Source: a virus
DNA: 26,246 nt
Virus record (IMG/VR): IMGVR_UViG_3300046009_000767
Coordinates: 1-26,246 of that record
Strand: one strand, 5' to 3'
Shown here: positions 10,590 through 20,500 of the stretch, piece after piece
How positions within the stretch are numbered: position 1 is the stretch's first letter
Layout of the letters: every line of letters starts with the position of its first letter
Notes under the pieces: model-generated
The model's input: only the letters and a program-made list of their open reading frames with translations
Told to the model about the DNA's origin: nothing
The model's database searches: none
Program-made: the position numbers and the translations under genes

Positions 10590-10882
10590 TGGACCGCAGA
10601 CTTACGTTACCTGCATTTGGACGTGCGCCAACCGCATATGATCCGATGTACTTCAATGATATGGTTCGTATGTTGAACCAGATGACCATCGCCCTCCGAT
10701 CCGCCGGAGAGGGCAGACAAACAACCCTTGTTTTGACAAACCTGCCGACAAACGATGCTGGTGCAGAACCGGGTACGTTGTTTCAGGTCAACGGAACTGT
10801 GTATGTCTCTGTGCCATACAGTGCGTATGTCGCTGGAAATTCTGCAACGGGTTCCGTTGGTACGGTAACCGTGACGGTATAA
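10589..10882 (+). CDS. Small conserved protein coupled to gp10-like gene
   Basis: A 97-residue protein starting MDRRLTLPAFGRAPTAYDPM, then a helical segment with FNDMVRMLNQMTIALRSAGE, the phrase VLTNLPTNDAGAEPGTLFQV and a C-terminal YVAGNSATGSVGTVTVTV. Proteins with NLPTxDxGxEPGxLF next to gp10-like genes are common in marine phages, presumably as minor tail proteins. The last 14 residues resemble the 22-residue repeat of the fibre-like protein at 3801-4571. Translation is coupled to the upstream gene (TAATG). Function is not established. Confidence 0.7.
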   Translation: MDRRLTLPAFGRAPTAYDPMYFNDMVRMLNQMTIALRSAGEGRQTTLVLTNLPTNDAGAEPGTLFQVNGTVYVSVPYSAYVAGNSATGSVGTVTVTV

Positions 10883-10977
10883 GGCTTGTGTTTCATCACA
10901 CAAAGAGGTATTTTAGCGGAGCCGATTACTTCAGGATCACGGCTCCTGCTATTCGAGTTCACACATAGGACAGACCG
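10883..10977 (+). promoter_or_regulatory. Intergenic region with two hairpins
   Basis: This 95-base gap separates the tail genes from the internal virion genes. One hairpin has arms TTGTGT (10886-10891) and ACACAA (10898-10903) with a 6-base loop. The stronger one has GGAGCCG (10918-10924) pairing with CGGCTCC (10940-10946) around a 15-base loop, extended by AGC/GCT (10915-10917 with 10948-10950) past one bulged T. No T-run follows, so a classic terminator is not supported; an RNA processing or stability element is possible. TTGTGT-17 bp-TATTTT (10886-10914) is at best a poor sigma70 promoter. Confidence 0.45.
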
Positions 10978-12468
10978 ATGGCTGGAATTGCAGATCTTCA
11001 AGGAATGATGGGAGGCGCACCAGAGGCATCAGCTTCTGCTCCCACAGCAGCAAAACCCTCACAACCGCCGGTTTCTGGTGAGGCTATTTCTGCTCTTGGA
11101 CGTGCCTTTAACAGTCTGTCCGTCGAGGAAATTACGGATCTCAGGAATCTGTCAGACGATCTCAAAACGATGGGTTCGGATAAGCTGACAGTTTTGGAGC
11201 AGACGATCCAGTTTATTATGGACAAGTCGGATCAGTACGACCGTGCAGTTCAGGCTTTGATTAAAAAAGGTATTGTTCAGCCGGGTGATCTGCCGCCGAA
11301 GTACGTGCAGAGTTTCTTTGAGATTTTGGCGGGTATGGTAAAGGATGCCATAGCGTCTCCTGCTGCCATGCCAATGGAAGGTCCAGCGGCAGAAATGCCA
11401 CCTCTTGCAATGGCGGGTGGTGGTATTACCAATCTCCGGTCACAGGCTGATATGGTGCGCCGTGCAAACCGTAGCGGTGATAGCGTTCTGGCACACATCA
11501 ACCCGCGTGAAGCTGCGATGCTTGGAAGAACGCAAGGGTCCAGCATCAACCCGATTACGGGCCTTCCTGAGTACGGGTTCTTTGACAGCATTGGCAAGTT
11601 CCTCAAGAAGGCTGCGGGCGTCATTCTTCCTGTAGCGTTGAACTTCCTTGCCCCGGGCTTGGGTACGATTGCATCCGGCGTCATTGGATCAGGCTTAGGT
11701 GCCATGATCAACGGGGCAAATCCAAGTCAGGCACTCCAAGCGGGCTTGATGGGTGGTGTTACTGGTGGCATATTCTCTGGCGTTTCGGGAATGCTTAGTG
11801 GCGGCACGTTTATGGGCGGCGTCCAAGGTGGTCTTCCTTCCGGGATGTTTGGAAACCCACAAACTCCATTCTTAAATCAGAACATTTTTGGCGGCGGGAG
11901 AGTGACACCAACCACTAATATGGGGGCAACTGCTCTTCCCGGGGGCAGTGGTATGCCTCCTTCAGGAGCGGCAGTAGCACCAACAACAGCAGCAGCACAA
12001 GCTGGCGGTGGCTTCTTTGACAGCGTTGGCAACTACATCACCACCAATCCAAAGACCTCTCTGGCACTTGCTGGTGGTGCAGGTCTTTTGCTTGGTAGTG
12101 CAATGACACCAACAGCAAAAGCTGTCAGCTTTAAGGACCCTTTCCCAAAAATGACACCCGAGCAAATTGCTTCTATGTCTTACCGTGGTCCAACGTCCTC
12201 TACTCCATACACGGGTGACGTTCGTGTCCCAACGTATTCACCAAATCCAATTTATGCTGCGCGGGGTGGTCCGATTGAAGTGGATGCCCGCGTTGGTGGC
12301 CACCTCAAGGGTCCGGGTACTGGAACAAGTGACAGCATCCCTGCGAAGTTAAGCGACGGCGAGTTTGTTATGACAGCAAAAGCTGTTCAAGGTGCGGGTG
12401 GCGGAAGTCGCGCAGCGGGAGCAAAACGTATGTACGATATGATGCACCAGTTTGAGAAGAGGGCTTAA
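10978..12468 (+). CDS. Presumed internal virion protein with GPGTGTSDSIPAKLSDGEFV motif
   Basis: A 496-residue protein. The N-terminal third is helical and polar (VEEITDLRNLSDDLKTMG; VQALIKKGIVQPGDLPPKYV). Around residues 214-268 lies a Gly/Ala-rich hydrophobic stretch (GVILPVALNFLAPGLG ... GGVTGGIFSG) that could cross or insert into a membrane. Near residue 445 starts GPGTGTSDSIPAKLSDGEFV followed by MTAKAVQGAGGGSRAAGAKR, a motif found at the C-terminus of many marine phage virion proteins. It is the first of four genes that look like an ejection-protein set. Role as an internal or ejected protein is inferred from position, the hydrophobic block and neighbours. Confidence 0.65.
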   Translation: MAGIADLQGMMGGAPEASASAPTAAKPSQPPVSGEAISALGRAFNSLSVEEITDLRNLSDDLKTMGSDKLTVLEQTIQFIMDKSDQYDRAVQALIKKGIVQPGDLPPKYVQSFFEILAGMVKDAIASPAAMPMEGPAAEMPPLAMAGGGITNLRSQADMVRRANRSGDSVLAHINPREAAMLGRTQGSSINPITGLPEYGFFDSIGKFLKKAAGVILPVALNFLAPGLGTIASGVIGSGLGAMINGANPSQALQAGLMGGVTGGIFSGVSGMLSGGTFMGGVQGGLPSGMFGNPQTPFLNQNIFGGGRVTPTTNMGATALPGGSGMPPSGAAVAPTTAAAQAGGGFFDSVGNYITTNPKTSLALAGGAGLLLGSAMTPTAKAVSFKDPFPKMTPEQIASMSYRGPTSSTPYTGDVRVPTYSPNPIYAARGGPIEVDARVGGHLKGPGTGTSDSIPAKLSDGEFVMTAKAVQGAGGGSRAAGAKRMYDMMHQFEKRA

Positions 12469-12471
12469 GCC

Positions 12472-13365
12472 ATGGCTAAGGATGATGTAACCACAACGCA
12501 AGTAGTTTCCCGCGAACCGGAGTGGATGGAATTACTGCGTCAAGGCTACCTACAAAAGGTGTCGGACCTGACCTCGACAGCACTTACCCCAGCAGAATAT
12601 AAAGTTGCTGGGATGTCGCCTGAACAGCAAGAGGCTGTTATCATGGCGCGGGAGGGCATTGGATCGTATGCCCCGTATCTTGAACAGGCTGGTAAAGCCT
12701 ATGGTCAGGCTGGCGGTTTGTATGCAGGAACGACGGGCGCGTATGATCCGAACTCTGCACAAGCATATATGAACCCCTACCAAGCTGCCGTGACACAACG
12801 TGCTGTTGAGGAGATGGGTCGCAATGCTGATATTCAGCAGCAGACGCTTGCTGCGCAGGCCGTAAAGTCGGGTGCGTTTGGTGGCAGCAGGTTTGGTGTC
12901 CAACAGGCGGAGTTGGGCCGTGGTCTGGCAGATATTCAGTCGCAGCGGATTATGCAGGATTACTCGCAGAACTACAGTCAGGCGCAAACGGCTGCGATGA
13001 ACGCATTCCAAAACCAACAGGCAAGGGCGCAAGCATCGGCAGCGGGTATTGCTGGACTTGGAACCAACACTGCCGCCCTTGGTCAACAGACCTCCGCCCT
13101 CGGACAGGGTGACACTTCGTTCTTGTACAATATGGGGCAGAACCTTCAGGGACAGAGCCAGAAGGAACTGGAAGCGACACGTCTCAACCAGCAGCAGTCT
13201 GCATATGCTCCGTATCAACAGATGTCTTACTACGGTGATGTTCTCAACAGGACGCCATCCGGTCAGACCTCGACGACCCAGACATCTGCGCCTTCCGCAA
13301 GTCCTCTTTCACAAGTGGCTGGTCTTGGTGTGACGGCTCTCGGCGCGTATAACGCATTCAAATAA
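12472..13365 (+). CDS. Presumed internal virion protein, Gln/Ala-rich (AFGGSR family)
   Basis: A 297-residue Gln/Ala-rich protein. Conserved phrases are QAYMNPYQAAVTQRAVEEMG and, about 35 residues on, AVKSGAFGGSRFGVQQAELG, after which comes a long helical, coiled-coil-like part with many Gln and Ala (QNYSQAQTAAMNAFQNQQAR). The C-terminus, TSAPSASPLSQVAGLGVTAL, is hydrophobic and Gly-rich. MNPY...AFGGSR proteins are common in marine podoviruses next to giant internal proteins, but have no assigned biochemical role to my knowledge. It begins 3 bases after the previous stop. Confidence 0.65.
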   Translation: MAKDDVTTTQVVSREPEWMELLRQGYLQKVSDLTSTALTPAEYKVAGMSPEQQEAVIMAREGIGSYAPYLEQAGKAYGQAGGLYAGTTGAYDPNSAQAYMNPYQAAVTQRAVEEMGRNADIQQQTLAAQAVKSGAFGGSRFGVQQAELGRGLADIQSQRIMQDYSQNYSQAQTAAMNAFQNQQARAQASAAGIAGLGTNTAALGQQTSALGQGDTSFLYNMGQNLQGQSQKELEATRLNQQQSAYAPYQQMSYYGDVLNRTPSGQTSTTQTSAPSASPLSQVAGLGVTALGAYNAFK

Positions 13366-13376
13366 GCGAGTTAATC

Positions 13377-14567
13377 ATGGCCCAAGATCCAGTACTTCAG
13401 CGTGAAATGTTTAATCCCCGCGACCGCTCTGCAAGGGGCAGCGGAATAACGTCCATGGTCGATGACGGATCGTCGGGCATGACACGCGAAGAGCGGTTGC
13501 AGATGGCCAAGGCTATGCTGGCCGAAGCACAGATGAAGCAGAACCCTGAGTATTACTTCAACACCCTTGCTCAGGGCGACCGCCCAGCCATGACACGTCC
13601 TGTTGCAAGTTCTGCTCCGCCTCCTGCCATGCAGCCTATGCCAGCAGCGCAACAGATGGCACAGATGCAAGCCGCTGGCGTTCGTCCTGTTGGGATGGCG
13701 GAGGGCGGATTAGCTAGTTTCCGTGATCCACGGATGGAGGCTGTTAATCTGGCGGATCTTCCTGCTTTTGGAGCATCTGAGGCCGCGTATATGGGCGGTA
13801 GTAGGGAAGATCCCAAAGACAAAGGGGGGTTCTTGAACGAGTTATTAGGATTACCGGGACCGAGAGAAGAAGAGTTGCGGCGTAAACTGAAGACATTTGC
13901 ACAAAGTGCGGGTGGAAGCGGCGATTATATGTCAAAATTACCTTCTACAAAAAACCCTACTCCTGACGCACAGGTCGCTGGCGGAAGCGGGGACTATATG
14001 TCTAAGATTGGTGAAAAATCAGAGGGAGGTTCATCTGATCCCGCTGACAAGAAGCTGACAGAACTTGAGCAAATCAAGGCTGACAGAAAAGCAGATAAGG
14101 AAAGAAATTTCTACCTCGGTTTAATGCAAGCTGGTCTGGCTACGATGGGTGGAAAGAGTTCTAATGCGTTACAGAACATTGCACAGGGTGGTATGTCTGG
14201 TCTTCAGTCGTATGCTGGGTTGGAATCTGATTCCCGTAAAGCAGAGCGCGAGGACATGGCGGCTCTTCGGGCGCAGCAGCAGGACGAAGCTACTGCGGCG
14301 TATCGTGATGCAACACTTGGTCTTGAGCGTGAAAAGATGGGTCAGGATTCTGATACCATACGCTTGTACAAAGCGTTGGGCGGAGGAGATCTTAATAAGG
14401 GTTACGCACTGACGCAAGATGATGAAAATCTGAAAGCCGCAGTTGCAGTATCAAGAGATAGTATGGCATCTCCTGAAGCGAAGTTGGCTGCCGAACAGTA
14501 TATTATGTCAAAGATAGCCCCCCAAAGTGTTGCTACTGGAAGTAGAATACTCGGTGTTCAGCCCTAA
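13377..14567 (+). CDS. Presumed internal virion protein with MAEGGLASF and AGLATMGG motifs
   Basis: A 396-residue protein. The N-terminal part is polar and Met/Gln/Pro-rich and contains MAEGGLASFRDPRM at about residue 103, a phrase frequent in phage virion proteins. Two copies of GGSGDYMSK lie at residues 179 and 202, a short internal duplication. A charged helix (LEQIKADRKADKERNFYLG) leads to LMQAGLATMGGKSSNALQNI and a further helix rich in Arg, Glu and Gln. AGLxxMGGxS...NI is typical of proteins encoded just before the giant polyvalent protein in related phages. Function is inferred to be structural or ejection-related. Confidence 0.65.
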   Translation: MAQDPVLQREMFNPRDRSARGSGITSMVDDGSSGMTREERLQMAKAMLAEAQMKQNPEYYFNTLAQGDRPAMTRPVASSAPPPAMQPMPAAQQMAQMQAAGVRPVGMAEGGLASFRDPRMEAVNLADLPAFGASEAAYMGGSREDPKDKGGFLNELLGLPGPREEELRRKLKTFAQSAGGSGDYMSKLPSTKNPTPDAQVAGGSGDYMSKIGEKSEGGSSDPADKKLTELEQIKADRKADKERNFYLGLMQAGLATMGGKSSNALQNIAQGGMSGLQSYAGLESDSRKAEREDMAALRAQQQDEATAAYRDATLGLEREKMGQDSDTIRLYKALGGGDLNKGYALTQDDENLKAAVAVSRDSMASPEAKLAAEQYIMSKIAPQSVATGSRILGVQP

Positions 14568-14581
14568 TCGGAGTTTAATAA

Positions 14582-17500
14582 GTGCCAATTTACTCAATAG
14601 AGGCTCCAAACGGGAAAATCTTTAAGGTAGAGGCTCCCGAAGGAGTTTCTGGTGAGGATGTTCTGCGCGATTTTGACACCAACCTATTTCCGCAGTGGAT
14701 GGCAGCAAACAAGCCAAAAGAGCAATCTATCATGGGTTCGCTCCAAGCTGGTTTGGCGCAGCCGCTCGGAGCCCTCGGCACGACAGCAGAAACTCTCGGT
14801 TTGACAGGAACTGGTGCAGCACTGAAAAGTGCTGCTGAATACATTACTCCAGAAGGATATGAGTCGGCGGCTGGCCGATTTATTACCCCACAAGAAGGGG
14901 ACGTTACCCTTGGCGGGTTTGGTATTGGCTCGCTTCCTGCTGCTGTCGCAGAACAATCTGGTCAGATTGCTGGTGCTATTGGAACAAGAGCGGCTGGTGC
15001 AGCGATTGGCGCGGCGGCGGGTTCTGTTGTGCCTATTGTTGGTACTGCTGCGGGTGCTATTGCGGGTGCTTTTCTCGGTCCCTTCCTGTTTGAAGCACTT
15101 CAAATCCTTGGACCTGTTGCACAAGAACGCGCTCAGAAGGAAGGTCGTGAGGCCCCGAATGCTTCTGACATTGGTGCGGCGGCACTCACTGCTGCTGGCA
15201 GCGGTGCGTTAAACGCTATCGGTGCTAAATATCTCCCCGGTGGTGGACAGGCTGCTGCCCCCCTGTTGAAGCGTATGGGAGAAGGTCTGGTCGGAGAAGG
15301 CGGGACAGAACTCCTCCAGTCAATTATTGAACAGACCGGATCGTCTCTCGGGACAGAGGCTGGTTTGGACATCAGCGGTAAGCAAGCAATCGCAGAAGGT
15401 ATTCTCGGCGGCGTTGCTGGTGGCGCGACATCTGGTGCATTTGGTAGACGCCCCGAAGGCCCACGTCCTCCTACCAATTATGAATCCCTCCGTGCTGATA
15501 TCGAAGCGGCACGTACCCCGACAGAACAAGACCTGACAGATATTCTCAAGGGTTCGCAGAAGACCGCCCTCCCTCCTCCGCCACCTGCTGCGGCAGAAGC
15601 GGAAGCAGCGGCGGCAGCGGCAGAAGAAGTTTCCGGTGCGCCTTCACGTCCAAGGTTGACGGTCAAACAACCTGTGCTGGAGGGCGGAGTTCCTCCGACC
15701 GAGGCCATCACGTCCGCCGACCTCCCTCCTTCGATTGGGGCTCCGACAGCAGCCAATCGTCCGGGCGTTATGGGTCGTGCGATTGAAGAGCCGTATGTTC
15801 CACAGACGGAAGAAGAAATTCGTTTGCAAGAGCAGCGTCAAACGATGGCTGACACTGGAATGCTCCCGACTGTAAAGACTGGCCCGATTACACGGGAAGG
15901 TCGTCCTGTTGAACTCAGGGCGGAGGGTGCCGCTGCGCCGCTCACTCCAGAAATTGCCATACCCATGGGTGCGCCGCCGAACAAACTTGATGATTTTTTG
16001 AAAGATACAATCAAAGAACCCGTATCAAGACTTGAAGGTGCGCCGGATGAGAAGGCTTTGGCAACAATTCCTCGGTTGAAGAATTGGGTTGCGGGCAATG
16101 GCGGCATTCTTCTTGATAAGACGACTATGGGTGAATACGGCAAGGATGTTTTTCGGCAGGGCCGTGCCGTATTTAGGACGAAGTATGTTGCTCCGTCAAC
16201 GGCGGCAAGAATGTCTAACCGCGTTGCTCGTCCGGAAGAAGATGTGGTTAAAAACGCCAAAGAATCTGGCTGGCTTGGTCCTGCTGCTAGGGCTAGGTTT
16301 AATAATGGAGAGGCCGTTACCGCAGAAGATACTGAAACATTTCGTGCGCTTCTTTCAAAGGACATCACAAGCGGTCCTATGGACGGCGTGTATGAGCCGG
16401 ATGCTCTTGATGCACTGGCGGAGAAAGGTCCGACAAAAGAGGCTTTGACGGAAGATACTAAACGGGCCGTTGAAGGCGCGATTGCAGATGCCGGATATCA
16501 GAACTATCCCGATGAAGCATACAACGATGCTGTCCGCCGTCTGGTAGAAGGACGGGAGGACGACCCTGTTGTTGCAGTAGAAAAGGCGATGGCTAATAAC
16601 GAAAAGGTGAGTGGTGAGAGGAAAGACACTGCCCGTCGGACGGCTGCGGATGATTTGAACCGTCTTGTATTCACTGACAAGATGCCGCTCGACAATGAAG
16701 CGATGACCTTCGCCTATAATAAGATTATAAACGACCCGACGCTTGATCCAAAGGCGACATATACTGCCGCTTTGAAGATGAAAGAAAACGCGAAGACGCA
16801 AGAAGTACCTTTTGGTTCTGACTTTGAGTTCTCCCGTGCTGGTGGAAAACGGAAGTCCAAGAAGGCCAAGGCGAAGGCCCGTGCAGCGAAGACGGCTGCC
16901 CAGCAACCTCCGACCCCTGTTGTTGAGCCTGTCAAGACAATTACAGCGGAAGACAAAGCTGCTGCAATGCAGCGGATCGACGACGCGATCAAGAAGCTGG
17001 CAGGTGACGATACCGATCAGGGCAGAAATCTGGCAGTAGCCTTGAAGCGGGCTATTGCTGACAGAAAAATATCTGTCGATCAGGTTCTTCAAGCGTTCAA
17101 GATGTCAGAAACTGTCATGCGCCTGTTGAGTGGCGTGACAGGAGCGCAGAAGATCAAGTTTGCTGCCAACTTGTTTGGTACATTCCCAGATCCGGAGAAT
17201 CCCGGTGATTTTCTGGCAGACGTGGAAGTCGGAGGAACCCGGTCGGCGTACCGCCAGCTTATCGAACTGTCGTTGAACCCGGACTACAATCCGCTGGAAA
17301 CAACATCGCATGAGATCTGGCATTCGCTGGAGGACGCCTTTGCTGCTTCTGATCGTGCAACGGGCCGGATTATCGACGCTGCATTCAAGGGCGCAACGAA
17401 GATTGACGAAATCAATCCAAATCTTCTGCGTGTGTTGAAGAACACCCGCAACCCGATGGTGGACGGCAAGGTATCACTGTATGATACGTTGATGTCGCGT

Positions 17501-20500
17501 GATATCGACGCTGCTGTTGCAGAAGAGACGAGCCAGTTCCGGAAGGAACGCGAACTCAAGGCGTATGTGTTTGGTCTTCTTGATCAGGCCAGACAGAACA
17601 ACGTCCAGATCGGTGGGCTCGGGTCGGCTTTCACGCGCTTTGTAAACTTCGTCAAGTCTGTCAGAGAATCCGTCGGGAATCTTTTGCGCGGGCAGGGCTT
17701 CACAACTGTTGAAGAAGCGTTTGCTGGTGTGTCGGCAGGTGCAGCACAGCGCGGTCTTGCTACTGGTCAGAAGACTTCGGGGCCGGAGTTCTCTCAGGCT
17801 AAGATTGTAAAGCAATCGGTGGAACCTGCCCCATATATTCAAGAGGGTTCGGAAAAGCATACTTATGTTCACCCTGAAACTGGAAGCAACATGTCTATTA
17901 TTACCAAACCAATGTTTGGTAAAAGGGATGCTTCAGTAATAGACTTGAATGTTCCTAAAGAACATCAAGGAAAGGGAATTGGAAAAGATTTACAAGAACG
18001 TGTTTTACAAGATTTTCCAAGTCTTCAAGGTCAGGTGTCTTCAAAAGCAGCGGCAAAAATTGCTTACGGTCTTGGTCGTCGTCTAGCTGGCAACGAGAAA
18101 GCCTCGCTAGAAGATATTTACAAAAAGATTGATAAAGATTCTTCTGTAAACATGTGGACACCGGAGCAAGCTGAGTTCTCCCGTGTAAAGGTTCCACCAA
18201 ACGTCGCCAACGCTCCGAATGCAGCGGGGGCGCAGGTGAACTCTACCCGATGGAGCAATATCACGGACACGGTGAAGGAATTCTTCGATCCGTGGGCTTT
18301 CATTGACAATGCACCCGCCCTCCGTTCGTTCCGTAACAGACTTCTTGGCAAGATCGGAACTGCAAACGAACTCGGACAGCAGATTGCTGGCGATATTGCA
18401 AAGGGGTCAACTGCTGACAGCGGTCACAACGGGAATGTCTACAAGTTCCTGACGACACGCGGCGCATCTCCGTCGATGATTGTCGATCCGGAAGTCCGCA
18501 AGGCTGCTGTCCGTGCAAAGGAAGAGATCAATAAGCAGGGCAAGCGGCTTGTTGATGCTGGGTTTATGACGCAGGAATCGCTTGAAAAGAACTACGACCA
18601 GTACGTCCCGCGTCTTTATCTGTACTACGAGGCGACTGAACGGGGAATGAAGACCCCTAACATGGGACTGAGCAAGCAGGAGTATTTGAAACTCCGTGAT
18701 GACCAGCTTTCTGTCGAGGAGCGCGAACTGCTGGGTGAAATCAAGAACCCTGCATTCTTGGCGTATGTTGCAATCGCTCGTCCTGCCAGAGACATGGCTC
18801 TGGCCCAGTACTTTGCTGACATTGGCACTACGTCCGGCGTCAAGTGGGTACTTGATGATAGCGTGATCGACTGGCGCGGGAAGATGGTATCCCCGTTCTG
18901 GATGGCAAGCGAGATCAAGTTGATGAAGACGGTCACTCTTCCTCTGGCAGAGCAGACAGATCCCGCCCGCGCTGCAATCGTCCGCAAGGAGATTGCAAGT
19001 ATGCAGAAGTTGTTGGATAAAATTCCGGGATATGGACCAGAGTCAAAGATACCAGACGGGTATCAGCGTTTGCCAGATACGCCACGATACGGTGTGTTGC
19101 GCGGTGCTGTTGTTCAAGAGGGCATCTACGACGATCTTGTCGGTACTTTTGCAATGGTTCCGAACACGAACCAGTCGATGATCGGTAAAATTCTTGGTGA
19201 CGAACAAAGTTTTCTGGTCAATGCAAACAAGGTCTGGAAACTTGGAAAAGTAACTTTCAACGTCCCATCTCAGGCCCGTAACGTCATCTCGAACATTGTG
19301 GCGTTGAACGTATTTGGTGGAATTCCTCTGAGCAGATTGCCGAAAGCATTGTCAGCGGCTGCAAAGTCGTGGTCAAGCAAAGACCAGTATTGGAAGGACG
19401 CACAGGAGTACGGCATCCAAGGCGGAACGATGGCGGCTGCCGAACTTAAAATAATGTTCAACACTATGAAGCAGTATCAGGCTCGCGGTGACAAGAACAA
19501 CTTCTTCGGAGCGATGGCTACGGGCCGTATTGCAGCGAAGTACCTTCTGTCAAAGCCGGGCGAGTTCTATCAGAACATGGAAGTTCTGTTCAAGATGGCC
19601 CTCTTTATTGAGAGCCGGAAGAACGGCAAGACGGTATCCGAGTCTGTGGACGCTGCACATGACTCGCTGTTTGATTACACGATGGTGAACCCGAATATCA
19701 GATGGCTTCGGAACGCTCCCCTCGGCCTTCCGTTCATCACATACTACTACAAGGTTCTGCCAAAGCTGATCCAGACAGCAAGAGAGCATCCGCTTCGGTT
19801 TGCTCCATACATCATGCTGTCCTATGCCCTCCCACAGATTGCAATGGCACAGTTGGATTGGGACGATGAGGATTACGAAGCTGCTCGTAAGTCAGCGGCA
19901 GACTATATGCGTGACAAGGGGTCGATGTATATCCTTCCTTGGAAGGATTCCAACGGCAAAATCCAGATGGTCGATCTTGGGTACTTCTTCCCTTGGGCGG
20001 CATTCACCGATCCTGTCGTGACAGCCGCGTGGTACGGAGAACCCGTAAAGGGGTTGAAGCAGCTTGGCGGACAGTTTGTTCCCGGTGGACCACTCATCAC
20101 AGCGATTGCTGTCATGGCGACAGGACGTGACCCGTTCACTGACAAGCAGGTTGTCAACCCATTGGATACCGCTGCCAATCAATTCATGTCGGGTCTTTCA
20201 TACGCTTGGAACCAAGCCCTCCCTCCGATGTTGAATGTTGACCTGAACAACATGGACAACAGCGGTGGTGCGATTCCGCGTATCTACAACAGCCTGTTCT
20301 CGGACGGGACGGGGACAGACAAGCGTGGAATGGCGAAGCCTGACACCCTCGCTACTGCCGGAAGACTGTTCGGGTTTAACATTACCCCGCTGGATGTCGT
20401 CAAGCAGAGGGCGCAGAATATAAACTACATGTTAAATACAATTCACAAGCGCGAGGCGTATCGCGCTCAGATAGCAAAAGACCAGAGTATGACCCCTGAA

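Noticed and set aside
10886-10914. Sigma70 promoter TTGTGT-17-TATTTT
   Set aside because: Only three and four of six bases match, and the -35 is also the arm of a hairpin; not called as a separate promoter.
14684-15477. Minus-strand ORFs of 146 and 114 residues opposite the giant protein gene
   Set aside because: They are antisense shadows of a G+C-rich Ala/Gly coding region with no supporting ribosome site or recognisable motif.
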